Below, piece after piece: positions 9,135 to 17,123 of a stretch of DNA of 64,000 nucleotides. The notes beneath the pieces were generated by a model, which saw only the letters and a program-made list of their open reading frames with translations, had not been told where the DNA came from and did no database searches. The stretch comes from Phocaeicola oris (lineage in GTDB: Bacteria > Bacteroidota > Bacteroidia > Bacteroidales > Bacteroidaceae). Numbering within the stretch: position 1 is the first letter of the stretch; each line of letters opens with the position of its first letter. The DNA lies in the NCBI RefSeq assembly GCF_021295095.1, contig NZ_JAJLQX010000013.1, forward strand, positions 30,068 to 94,067. The letters are read 5' to 3'. Made by a program: the position numbers and the translations under genes.

Positions 9135-9917
9135 TCAAAGAGTGTAAGTATGCACACTGCCGGCCTGTGCAGATGGCAGATAATTGATGCCCCACCAACA
9201 CATCTGGAGCAAGATAAAACATACAATAAGCAAAATCAAAGCTTGATGGATACCGCGATTCTTATTCAATCTGTAATGTATATAAGCCAAATAGCCAAAC
9301 CAAGTTACAGCTGCCCAAGTCTCCTTCGGATCCCATGACCAGTAATGCCCCCAAGCCTCCTTTGCCCATAACGCGCCGAACAGCATGCCGATAGTAAGAA
9401 AAGAATAACCTACATATACCAAATTATCGGTAATATCCATCTCTTTATCCGTAGTTGTTTTTTTGAAGAAAAGCAGATAAACAGCCATCAGCGTAGCCGC
9501 ACCGAACAAAGCATACGAGAACATATAAACGATGACATGAGGAGCGAACCAAGGACTTTGTAATGCCGGCATAAGTGCCTTACTATGTATCTCAGGTTTA
9601 AACAAATTGATACAAATAAACACAATAGATAAAATAGTACTGAAACTCAACATCCACTTATAATGCCAGCGACTGTAAACAATAAATCCGGCTAATGAAA
9701 GAAATAGACTGTACCACAGGCGTGTCTCACCCATCGTCCGAAGAGGAGGACGCTCCAAGGTAACCCACATAATGATAATGTACAAAGAAAACACTAACAC
9801 ACCTAATAATGTGGCAATATACGCAACCATGCTGTTACCTTTCCAAGCTGCCAACGCGCCTATAATCCAGCAACAAGCAGAAACAAGAGCAAAAATGAAA
9901 AAATAATCCCAAATCAT
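9135..9917 (-). CDS. ccsA: Cytochrome c biogenesis protein CcsA/ResC-like
   Basis: 260 residues from the ATG at 9917, which forms an ATGA overlap with the upstream resB-like stop; a longer upstream frame would overlap resB by about 100 nt and lacks support. About eight transmembrane segments. The tryptophan-rich haem-handling motif WGHYWSWDPKETWAAVTW is intact, flanked by His residues typical of CcsA (for example HVIVYMFSYALFG). With ResB it moves haem across the membrane and attaches it to CxxCH sites. It is the last gene of the nrfH-nrfA-resB-ccsA operon, so its clients are very likely the two multihaem proteins encoded beside it. Confidence 0.93.
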   Translation of the reverse strand: MIWDYFFIFALVSACCWIIGALAAWKGNSMVAYIATLLGVLVFSLYIIIMWVTLERPPLRTMGETRLWYSLFLSLAGFIVYSRWHYKWMLSFSTILSIVFICINLFKPEIHSKALMPALQSPWFAPHVIVYMFSYALFGAATLMAVYLLFFKKTTTDKEMDITDNLVYVGYSFLTIGMLFGALWAKEAWGHYWSWDPKETWAAVTWFGYLAYIHYRLNKNRGIHQALILLIVCFILLQMCWWGINYLPSAQAGSVHTYTL

Positions 9918-10819
9918 AATCTCTTTTTCTTTCTTCGCTGAGCTGTAATAAACAACAGAACAGCCCCTGCAAGCATCATATATATACCAACATAAACCAC
10001 AGGTAACCACGGATCTTTCACCAATTCAAAAATACTATACCGGCTCATAGGGCCTTTCTCTTGATCATAACCATACTGATAAATAGTCCATCCTCCGATA
10101 GTAAAAGGCTTGTTCACTTCAATAGTTGTCTGCACATGTTTACCATCCTTTGTCATAATCTCTACCTCCGAAGCAAAACGTTTCGGCATTTGGTCTCCCT
10201 CATATTGCTCCATAATGAACTTGTCTAACTGAACAGCTATAGGCAATTCTTGTATATTATTCCTATTGTCCAATCCACGCCATTCCGGTTGATTCATTTC
10301 ACAATACATCTTCAACCGTTGCATATCGGCAGATCCTAAAGTACCACACACTAAAATAAGCAAGATGCCTATATGACTTAATAAAGAAGGAACAAAATGC
10401 AGTTTAAAATGTAGCACTTGATGGATAGTCGTCTGTGCAACAATAATAGCAACCCATAAATATACCAGCATAAAAGGCCAATACGAAAGCATCTTTGTCA
10501 GTCCGATAGGATCAACAGGTTCCTGAAATTCACCCACTTGAATAAATAAACCCATAATAACAGTCAACGTCAATGCATAAAGCAAGGCTGCAACAGCAGC
10601 TGATGAAGATGATTGAAAACGGAATGCGTAAATATTATCTCGCAGTCTGTAACCAATGAGCATCAACACGCAAAAGATCGATAAAACTATCACATTAACA
10701 GGCCATGCAAATACATTCCAATTGATGGCACCAACAGTTAGTTGTAACATCTCCCCCGTCAAGAGCAATCCTGCGCCAACTATTAGTCCTTCCTTAATAG
10801 ACCAAGGTTTATTCCACAT
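9914..10819 (-). CDS. resB: Cytochrome c biogenesis protein ResB/Ccs1-like
   Basis: 301 residues, short for ResB. Four membrane segments are visible (three in the first 90 residues, one near the C-terminus, VVYVGIYMMLAGAVLLFITAQ). Between them lies a soluble segment with FTIGGWTIYQYGYD, a ResB hallmark. With CcsA it forms the System II haem lyase. The start codon directly abuts the nrfA stop (shared base 10819) and the stop overlaps ccsA, so all four genes are coupled. Fragments called NrfI in other bacteria are ResB-CcsA fusions; here the two halves are separate genes. Confidence 0.88.
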   Translation of the reverse strand: MWNKPWSIKEGLIVGAGLLLTGEMLQLTVGAINWNVFAWPVNVIVLSIFCVLMLIGYRLRDNIYAFRFQSSSSAAVAALLYALTLTVIMGLFIQVGEFQEPVDPIGLTKMLSYWPFMLVYLWVAIIVAQTTIHQVLHFKLHFVPSLLSHIGILLILVCGTLGSADMQRLKMYCEMNQPEWRGLDNRNNIQELPIAVQLDKFIMEQYEGDQMPKRFASEVEIMTKDGKHVQTTIEVNKPFTIGGWTIYQYGYDQEKGPMSRYSIFELVKDPWLPVVYVGIYMMLAGAVLLFITAQRRKKKRL

Positions 10820-12336
10820 TAGATTTCAATAAACTTACCTTGTTTCTTTGCATCTTCAATCCACTTAGGAACAACGATATTTATAAATTCCTGTTTCTTC
10901 TCTTTCAGATCGTTCATATCCAAGCCTATGTATTCCTGAGCCTTTGCCTTTGTTGATATGTCCGGCAATGGAATCTCACTTGTATATCCGTGCTTAGCAA
11001 CTACGCGAGCAATCTGTAAACGAGCATCCTTGGCATATTCCATAGCGTCAGCTAATAAACGCATAACTTCCTGAGGAGCATGGAATGCCGCGCCATGGCC
11101 GGCTAATGCATAATCCCAACGCCACTGGCTCTTACGGATATCGTTCAAGGCTTTCTCCATTTCAGATTCTGTAGCTCCATTATCCCAAGCAAACTTTGCT
11201 TCGATATGAGCGACAGCCAGCTCATGGTCAACTTTCGCGCTGAAGTCATACACTTTTTTCTCACGCTCTATAACATTCTGTTTCAAAGTCTCTGCACTCT
11301 GACGATGACACGTCTGACAAGTACGGTCAATGTTTGCCAACGGACTCATAATATGATGATCGGTATATTTCACACCACCTTCACTTATGTAAGGCATGTG
11401 ACAATCGGCACAACTTACTCCTCGTTGACCGTGAATTCCCTGCTTGAAAATTTCATATCCCGGATGCTGAGCTTTCAGAATCTTTGCCTTTGACAGCGGA
11501 TGTATATAATCATAAAAACCTAAGCTATCATAATAAATTTCTGCATCTTCACAAGTCAGACCTTTATCTTGAGGGAATTTCAAATACTGGCCGTTCTCTT
11601 TCTCAAAATAGTACTCAGTATGGCACTGTGCACAAACCAATGAACGCATTTCCTGATGCCCCGCTTTTTTCACATCCTGCCCCCTACGGCTCCAAGCCTC
11701 GTATAAGGCAGGACGTGCAGGGCGTAAATCCATATTGCGTGCATCATGGCAATCAGAGCAGCCAATGGTATTCATCACCTCATTTCCCCAATCACTCCAT
11801 TTAGCAGCATAGAAATTATTAATACCTTTCTCGCGCATCAGACGAGGAATGTCTGGGCCTTTACAAGTCCAGCATGTACCCGGTTGAATATCATCATCAC
11901 CACCTATACCAGGGTTACCTGTACGTAATATCTTACGCAAATCTTCTATACAATGCTTGTGTCCACGCGGAGTATTATATCCTCTTGCAAAAGAATATCC
12001 AGCCCAAATCACAACGATATCAGGATGTTCCTCCAATACATCAACTTCATTAGAGCTGTTATAGACACTGACGAAGCTCGTATCCTCCGTCATTGCCCAA
12101 GTTTGATACTCTCGAGGAAAATCTTCCGCGAATTTTTCATTTTGTGCTACAATGGAATCCGTAAACAGATTTCTTCGATTATTAAACACACTGGCCACTT
12201 CAGCCCTACGTTCTAATAAGGAAGAGCAAAGCAATCCAAGAACAAATACAACGGCCATCACAACAAAAAATAACAGCCATCCCTGCCAACGTTTGATTTG
12301 ATTCGCCATATCTTTATTTTTTTTATCTATACTCAT
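10819..12336 (-). CDS. nrfA: Ammonia-forming cytochrome c nitrite reductase, catalytic subunit
   Basis: 505 residues with one N-terminal membrane anchor or signal (about 19-40). Five haem sites are visible: the catalytic CWTCK at 155-159 with lysine as proximal ligand, then CxxCH at 193-197, 235-239, 309-313 and 340-344. Downstream of the third haem are the conserved Tyr pair (242-243) and His302 near the active site. It reduces nitrite with six electrons to ammonium, and also NO and hydroxylamine, at the outer face of the membrane. Electrons come from NrfH, whose gene overlaps by four bases upstream. Haem attachment to CxxCK normally needs a dedicated lyase, which resB/ccsA downstream can supply. 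Confidence 0.97.
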   Translation of the reverse strand: MSIDKKNKDMANQIKRWQGWLLFFVVMAVVFVLGLLCSSLLERRAEVASVFNNRRNLFTDSIVAQNEKFAEDFPREYQTWAMTEDTSFVSVYNSSNEVDVLEEHPDIVVIWAGYSFARGYNTPRGHKHCIEDLRKILRTGNPGIGGDDDIQPGTCWTCKGPDIPRLMREKGINNFYAAKWSDWGNEVMNTIGCSDCHDARNMDLRPARPALYEAWSRRGQDVKKAGHQEMRSLVCAQCHTEYYFEKENGQYLKFPQDKGLTCEDAEIYYDSLGFYDYIHPLSKAKILKAQHPGYEIFKQGIHGQRGVSCADCHMPYISEGGVKYTDHHIMSPLANIDRTCQTCHRQSAETLKQNVIEREKKVYDFSAKVDHELAVAHIEAKFAWDNGATESEMEKALNDIRKSQWRWDYALAGHGAAFHAPQEVMRLLADAMEYAKDARLQIARVVAKHGYTSEIPLPDISTKAKAQEYIGLDMNDLKEKKQEFINIVVPKWIEDAKKQGKFIEI

Positions 12337-12932
12337 TTATTTCTCATTACATTCTGCAACCATTCCGGGACCGGCGATGATGGCAACGGCACCAAGCCTT
12401 CTGCATTCACAGCGCTCGACAATGAATTCATTCCACCATGAGGTACATTACGATGACAGTCCCAACACGCTTTTCCTTCACCTCGCTTAGCCATCATATA
12501 ATCTATTCTTCCAGTCTTCACAAATTCCTGATTCAACTGCGTATGACAACGAATACAATTATCCATAATTACTTCTGCCGAGGGATCTTCTGCCATAATA
12601 GCCTGCCGCTCCGAATGAGTGACAAAATAAGCAACGTGTTTCATACCGTCCTTTCCTTTGAACAGATATTTCATGAATAAATTCTGATGAGGTACATGAC
12701 AATCGTTACAAGTAGCATCGCGACCATGCGAACTGTGCGACCACGTAGCATAGTAAGGAGTCATGATGTGGCAATTGATGCATGCAGCCGGATCATCAGC
12801 TATATAAGTATGTACACGAAGCAAATACATAAACAAGCCAGCCAAACCTACAATAACACCACAAATAATAATCGCGAACACTTTCCATCCACGACTTGGA
12901 AGAATCTTATTTATAATTACGTGTAGTTTCAC
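12333..12932 (-). CDS. nrfH: Cytochrome c nitrite reductase small subunit (menaquinol dehydrogenase)
   Basis: 199 residues: a single N-terminal membrane helix (about 17-38), then four CxxCH haem sites at 51-55, 75-79, 126-130 and 156-160. This is the NapC/NirT-family quinol dehydrogenase that passes electrons from menaquinol to NrfA. It is the first gene of the operon and sits about 20 nt behind a consensus promoter (12951-12981). The HIMTPYYATWSHSSHG segment after haem 1 matches NrfH, in which a Met near haem 1 is an unusual ligand. Confidence 0.95.
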   Translation of the reverse strand: MKLHVIINKILPSRGWKVFAIIICGVIVGLAGLFMYLLRVHTYIADDPAACINCHIMTPYYATWSHSSHGRDATCNDCHVPHQNLFMKYLFKGKDGMKHVAYFVTHSERQAIMAEDPSAEVIMDNCIRCHTQLNQEFVKTGRIDYMMAKRGEGKACWDCHRNVPHGGMNSLSSAVNAEGLVPLPSSPVPEWLQNVMRNK

Positions 12933-12950
12933 GATAATATTGATTTTTTA

Positions 12951-12981
12951 CAAATTTATCTACTGTTTTTATATAAACAAA
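12951..12981 (-). promoter_or_regulatory. Promoter of the nrfHA-resB-ccsA operon
   Basis: On the minus strand TTTG (12978-12981) lies exactly 19 nt before TAAATTTG (12951-12958), a full match to the Bacteroidetes sigma-ABfr consensus. Transcription should start about 10-15 nt before the nrfH ATG at 12932, giving a very short leader. Confidence 0.85.
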
Positions 12982-12994
12982 TTTTTATCGTAAA

Positions 12995-13029
12995 AAATTT
13001 GACCAAGATGCAATAATTGCAACTTGGTC
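12995..13029 (-). terminator. Terminator of hcp
   Basis: GACCAAG...CTTGGTC with an inner TGCAA/TTGCA stem (13001-13029) forms a 12-bp hairpin with one mismatch. Read on the minus strand it is followed by AAATTTTTT. It separates hcp from the nrfH promoter, so the two units are transcribed independently. Confidence 0.85.
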
Positions 13030-13055
13030 ATATCCATTATAAATTATTTACTATT

Positions 13056-14708
13056 TTACTGAATATATTTTTGAATATCTTCTTCAACCGTTGAAATAGT
13101 CCCTAACCCAAAATTCTCAACCAAAATCTTCAATACACCTTCAGAAACAAAACCTGGAAGTGTTGGTCCAATATGGATATTCTTTATACCAAGACTCAGC
13201 AGAGCTAACAATACGATCACTGCCTTTTGCTCGTACCAAGCAATATTAAAGAAAATAGGAAGGTCATTTATATTGTTTGCTCCGAAAATCTCCTTCAACT
13301 TAAGTGCTACCACAGCCCAAGAATATGAATCATTACACTGTCCGGCATCTAATACACGTGGTATTCCATTAATATCACCCAGTTTCAATTTATTATATTT
13401 ATACTTAGCACAACCACTGGTGAGAATCACAACATCGTTTGGAAGAGCCTTAGCAAAATCGGTATAATAGCTACGGCTATTCATACGACCATCACAACCT
13501 CCCATTACAACAAATTTACGAATAGCTCCACTCTTCACCGCTTCCACGATTTTATCAGCCAACGCAAATACTTGTGCATGAGCAAATCCTCCGACAATCT
13601 CACCTGTTTCAATTTCTTGTGGAGCCTGGCATTCCTTTGCCATAGCTATTACTTCTGAAAAATCCTTATGTCCGTTAGCATCAACCTCAAGATGTTTCCA
13701 TCCGGGGAAACCTGTTGAATTAGTAGTAAAGACACGATTCCTATAGTTAGCGTTTGGCAATGGCGGAACAATACAGTTAGTTGTAAACACAATAGGTCCA
13801 TTGAAAGTAGAGAATTCTTCTTTCTGCTTCCACCATGCATTACCATAATTCCCAATAAGATGCTTGTATTTTTTCAGTTGGGGATAATAGTGAGCAGGGA
13901 GCATTTCGCCATGAGTATACACATCAACACCTGTACCTTCTGTTTGTATAAGCAAATCCTCTATATCATGCAAGTCGTGACCACTGACAAGAATACCTGG
14001 ATTTTTCCCGACACCAATATTCACCTTTGTGATTTCAGGATTACCATATACATTTGTATTAGCCTTATCCAAAAGAGCCATCACATCAACACCATATTTT
14101 CCTGTTTCCAAAACAATAGACAACAAACTCTGTATATCAGCCGATGGATTAGAAATAACAGCCAAAGCTTTACACATAAATTTGATAATCTCTTCATTAC
14201 GATGATTAAGACGAGCTGCATGCTCATAATAAGCAGCTATACCTTTCAATCCAAGAACAGTCAGTTCTTTAAGTGAACGAAGATCGGCATCTGTATTTCT
14301 AAGTACAGTTTCCCGCTTACCCTCGGCATCATAATCCGACTTTTCACCACCCCACTTTACTTCCTGATAATCGGGTAATTTCACCTTATTATTATATGCT
14401 GAAATTAGTAATTCTTTCTTTAACACGATACCCTTATCTACTTTCGCCAAAATAGACTGATCATCAAAATTAGCATTAGTAATTGTTGAGAAGAGCGCGT
14501 CAACTATAAAATCGCCTGAAGCAGCATTAGTTTTTACGCCGGCCTCATCCAACACGTGACAGATAGTACCTACGCCGCGTACCACACTAAGGAGAAGATC
14601 CTGCCACCGAGCAGTCTCCGGAAGTTTACCACATACACCACGAACAGTGCAACCTATACCCTTCGCTGTTTCCTGACACTGGAAACAAAACATCTTGTTC
14701 TCTACCAT
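13056..14708 (-). CDS. hcp: Hybrid cluster protein (hydroxylamine/NO reductase)
   Basis: 550 residues. The N-terminal cubane ligands are C8, C11, C20 and C26 (CX2CX8CX5C), the spacing of the anaerobe (class I) form rather than the enterobacterial one. The hybrid-cluster part is present: [23 protein letters not shown]-type segment, [20 protein letters not shown] and [10 protein letters not shown]. It reduces hydroxylamine and, in better studied species, NO to N2O in the cytoplasm. It has its own promoter (TACCTTTG on the minus strand, about 30 nt upstream) and an operator-like dyad behind it. With nrfHA it forms a nitrosative-stress block. Confidence 0.95.
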   Translation of the reverse strand: MVENKMFCFQCQETAKGIGCTVRGVCGKLPETARWQDLLLSVVRGVGTICHVLDEAGVKTNAASGDFIVDALFSTITNANFDDQSILAKVDKGIVLKKELLISAYNNKVKLPDYQEVKWGGEKSDYDAEGKRETVLRNTDADLRSLKELTVLGLKGIAAYYEHAARLNHRNEEIIKFMCKALAVISNPSADIQSLLSIVLETGKYGVDVMALLDKANTNVYGNPEITKVNIGVGKNPGILVSGHDLHDIEDLLIQTEGTGVDVYTHGEMLPAHYYPQLKKYKHLIGNYGNAWWKQKEEFSTFNGPIVFTTNCIVPPLPNANYRNRVFTTNSTGFPGWKHLEVDANGHKDFSEVIAMAKECQAPQEIETGEIVGGFAHAQVFALADKIVEAVKSGAIRKFVVMGGCDGRMNSRSYYTDFAKALPNDVVILTSGCAKYKYNKLKLGDINGIPRVLDAGQCNDSYSWAVVALKLKEIFGANNINDLPIFFNIAWYEQKAVIVLLALLSLGIKNIHIGPTLPGFVSEGVLKILVENFGLGTISTVEEDIQKYIQ

Positions 14709-14737
14709 AATCTTGGAGGTTTAAAATTATAGTTACA

Positions 14738-14781
14738 AAGGTAAAGGGAGAAAAACAAGCCAATGGTAACAAATGTGACCA
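14738..14781 (-). promoter_or_regulatory. hcp promoter with upstream dyad operator
   Basis: On the minus strand TACCTTTG, complement of CAAAGGTA at about 14738-14745, is a perfect -7 box. An 18-bp dyad TGGTAACAAATGTGACCA (14764-14781; arms TGGTAAC/GTGACCA with one mismatch, 4-nt centre) overlaps or lies just upstream of the -33 position. Its layout suits a Crp/Fnr-family regulator such as HcpR, but the regulator is inferred, not seen. Confidence 0.55.
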
Positions 14782-14864
14782 AAAGCAGTTAAAGTAATTA
14801 AAAACAAAATATTACATTATCTAATCAAGATATTTTATATAACTAATTCAATATTAATATATAA

Positions 14865-15246
14865 ATAACGTAAATTCGATGAAATAACAGAGAAGTCATA
14901 CAGATTCCCATGAAGGTAGAATATGGTCTTGTAGTATGTTGACAAGGTGTTTTTCCCTTTTTGTTTGGTTCATTAAAATGGTCATAAAGACGCGGAGGAA
15001 AAGTCATGCGGATGAATCAACCAACTCATGCGGATGAATCGTCCAATTCATACGGATGACTTGTCAAACTCATACGCATCAGTTGAGCAACTCATACGCA
15101 TCAGTTGAGCAACTCATACGCATCACTTTTTATCTTCATACGCATCAGGATAATAGCTTATATTGTTGATATTAACGGTGTATCCTTTTAAGAAGAAACA
15201 ATGATACAGAGTTCGTATTATTTTAGATTCGTCGAACTCACCTTAA
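14865..15246 (-). mobile_element. Repeat element copy B: TIRs, conserved head and tail, 22-bp array
   Basis: Head end on the right: GATTCGTCGAACTCACCTTAA at 15226-15246 (shown in plus sense), with AGTTCGTATTATTTTAGATTC beside it. Tail end on the left: ATAACGTAAATTCGATGAAA from 14865. The inverted ends match each other apart from a few bases and match copy G. Interior order in reverse complement: head, 22-bp array, tail (AAAAAGGGAAAAACACC, TTTATGACCATTTTAATGAA). It lies between the argF' stop and the hcp control region. No ORF. Head identity with copy E is high, over about 100 bp. Confidence 0.75.
15003..15156. repeat. 22-bp tandem array, seven units (in element B)
   Basis: Units start every 22 bp from 15003 to 15135. 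In plus sense the core is CTCATACGCATCAGTTGAGCAA, and three middle units are nearly identical. Read across unit borders, CAACTCAT and ATnAGTTG flank a 4-nt centre, giving an 8-bp dyad per unit. AGTTG/CAACT can also pair across the 2-nt border. Confidence 0.92.
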
Positions 15247-15304
15247 ACATATAAAAAACAGACTATTCATATAAATATATCAGATTATATACCGGCTTTA
15301 CATC

Positions 15305-16270
15305 TTATATAATTCCTTCAAGCAAACGTTTTAATACAACGGTAGCTGAAATCTCTCGATTCGCTGCTTCAGGAATTACTAACGACGTTGGCGCTTCAAT
15401 TACATCATCCGTTACAATCATATTCCGGCGTACCGGCAGGCAATGCATAAAATAAGCATTATTAGTCCATGACATGTGTTCGGCATTAACAGTCCAGTTC
15501 ATATCCTTACTCAGAATCTTTCCATAATCAGAAAGATTCGTCACGCCGGGACAAGCCCAATTCTTAGCATAAATAAAATCAGCACCTTCGAAAGCTTTCT
15601 TCTGATCATACTCCACGCAGGCATTACGAACAAATTTAGAGTCCAATTCATATCCATACGGATGAGTAATGACAAACTCTACATCAGCCTCGTTCATCCA
15701 GTCGGCAAAAGAATTGGGTACAGCCTGAGGCAGTGCACGTGGATGCGGAGCCCATGTCAAAACAACCTTCGGATGTTTTTTCTTTTTATATTCCTCTATG
15801 GTGATTAAATCGGCAAAAGCCTGCAATGGATGTCCTGTAGCTGACTCCATATAAAATACCGGACAACCGGAATGCTGAATAAATTGATTTAATATTTTCT
15901 CTGAATAGTCATCCTCCCGATTCTCGAAACGGGCAAACGAACGGACACCAATAATATCAGCATAACATCCCATTACCGGAATAGCTTCAAGCAGATGTTC
16001 ACTTTTATCACCATCCATAATAATACCACGCTCAGTTTCCAACTTCCATGCCCCTTGGTTAACATCAAGGACTATAACATCCATTCCCAAGTTCCGCGCA
16101 GCTTTCTGGGTACTCAAACGAGTACGAAGACTATTATTGAAAAAGATAAGTAGGCATGTTTTATGACGACCCAAATTCTCGTATTTATAATGATTCTGTT
16201 TAATCTCAAAAGCTTCTTTAATCGCTTCATCCAGATTGCCAATGTCTTTTACATTTGTAAAGTATCTCAT
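15305..16270 (-). CDS. argF': N-succinyl/N-acetylornithine carbamoyltransferase
   Basis: 321 residues from the ATG at 16270. The longer upstream Met is rejected because a -7 box (TAACTTTG on the minus strand, 16300-16307) lies between the two. Carbamoyl phosphate motif SLRTR (47-51) and C-terminal HCLPVRR are present, and the long TWAPHPRALPQAVPNSFADWM loop is the mark of the Bacteroidetes transcarbamylase, which in B. fragilis works on N-succinylornithine rather than ornithine. It makes the citrulline derivative for arginine synthesis in the cytoplasm. Succinyl versus acetyl preference depends on one loop residue that I cannot place with certainty. Divergent from the HAD gene, with overlapping promoters. 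Confidence 0.9.
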   Translation of the reverse strand: MRYFTNVKDIGNLDEAIKEAFEIKQNHYKYENLGRHKTCLLIFFNNSLRTRLSTQKAARNLGMDVIVLDVNQGAWKLETERGIIMDGDKSEHLLEAIPVMGCYADIIGVRSFARFENREDDYSEKILNQFIQHSGCPVFYMESATGHPLQAFADLITIEEYKKKKHPKVVLTWAPHPRALPQAVPNSFADWMNEADVEFVITHPYGYELDSKFVRNACVEYDQKKAFEGADFIYAKNWACPGVTNLSDYGKILSKDMNWTVNAEHMSWTNNAYFMHCLPVRRNMIVTDDVIEAPTSLVIPEAANREISATVVLKRLLEGII

Positions 16271-16299
16271 AATATGTTTATTTAGTTGTACAATTACAG

Positions 16300-16330
16300 C
16301 AAAGTTAAGCAAATTCCATATATTTGCAAC
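16300..16330. promoter_or_regulatory. Overlapping divergent promoters of argF' and the HAD gene
   Basis: Minus strand: TAACTTTG (16300-16307), with GTTG (complement of 16327-16330) 19 nt upstream. Plus strand: TATATTTG (16319-16326), only four bases before the HAD ATG at 16331. The two -7 boxes are 11 bp apart, so the polymerases would compete. Confidence 0.65.
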
Positions 16331-17116
16331 ATGAAAACGAAAGCTATATTCTTTGATATTGACGGAACATTAGTTTCTTTCAAAACTCATCGTATTCCCG
16401 ATTCCACCATAGAAGCCCTAACTATACTGCGAAAGAAGGGGATCAAACTGTTCATTGCGACAGGCAGATCGTGGGGACTTATCAACAATTTAGGAAACGT
16501 AAAGTTTGATGGTTTTATAACCGTCAACGGATGCTCCTGCTTCACTTCCGACTTTACACCTATTTATAATAGCAGCATCCCTCATGAAGACATTAACAGA
16601 TTGATTGACTCCGGTCTGACTGAAGAATTTTCTTTTACCTTTACCGATGGGGATGATGAATTTGTGACAAGAATCAACGAAAGAGTACAAGCCATATCTG
16701 ATCTTATTGAACTTCCAAATGCTCGTGTTGCTCCTGTTACTGATGCTCGTGGAAAAGATTTCTATCAGTTGATGGGATACTTCACAAAAGAAGAAGAGCA
16801 GCGATTCAATATCTTCGAAAATATTTTGACACACTGCACGCCTATGCGCTGGCATCCGCTTTTCACAGATATCATAACAACAGGAAACAGCAAGCAGACG
16901 GGGGTGGATAAAGTACTCGATTACTTCCATATTGATTTGTCTGAGAGCATGAGCTTCGGTGATGGAGGGAACGACATTCCCATGCTGCAACATACTGCCA
17001 TAGGAATAGCTATGGGGAATTCCAAAGATGAAGTAAAAACTGCAGCAGATTATGTCACCACCTCCATTGATGATGACGGAATAGTGAATGCGCTAAAACA
17101 CTTCAAACTAATTTAA
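16331..17116 (+). CDS. HAD-superfamily (Cof-type, IIB) sugar-phosphate phosphatase
   Basis: 261 residues from the ATG at 16331 (MKTKAIFFDIDGT). Motif I DxDGT with D9 and D11, motif II TGR at about residue 42, a C2B cap, and motifs III/IV KQTGVDK...FGDGGNDIPML near the C-terminus. This is the Cof/YidA-type arrangement, acting on small sugar phosphates or flavin-related phosphates. The -7 box ends four bases before the start codon, so the mRNA would have almost no leader. Its stop is 7 bp from the convergent acyl-CoA synthetase stop. Substrate unknown. Confidence 0.88.
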   Translation: MKTKAIFFDIDGTLVSFKTHRIPDSTIEALTILRKKGIKLFIATGRSWGLINNLGNVKFDGFITVNGCSCFTSDFTPIYNSSIPHEDINRLIDSGLTEEFSFTFTDGDDEFVTRINERVQAISDLIELPNARVAPVTDARGKDFYQLMGYFTKEEEQRFNIFENILTHCTPMRWHPLFTDIITTGNSKQTGVDKVLDYFHIDLSESMSFGDGGNDIPMLQHTAIGIAMGNSKDEVKTAADYVTTSIDDDGIVNALKHFKLI

Positions 17117-17123
17117 ACAATCA

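Noticed and set aside
14034-14400. Antisense frames inside hcp and other large genes
   Set aside because: Shadows of the coding strand with no domain or start signal.
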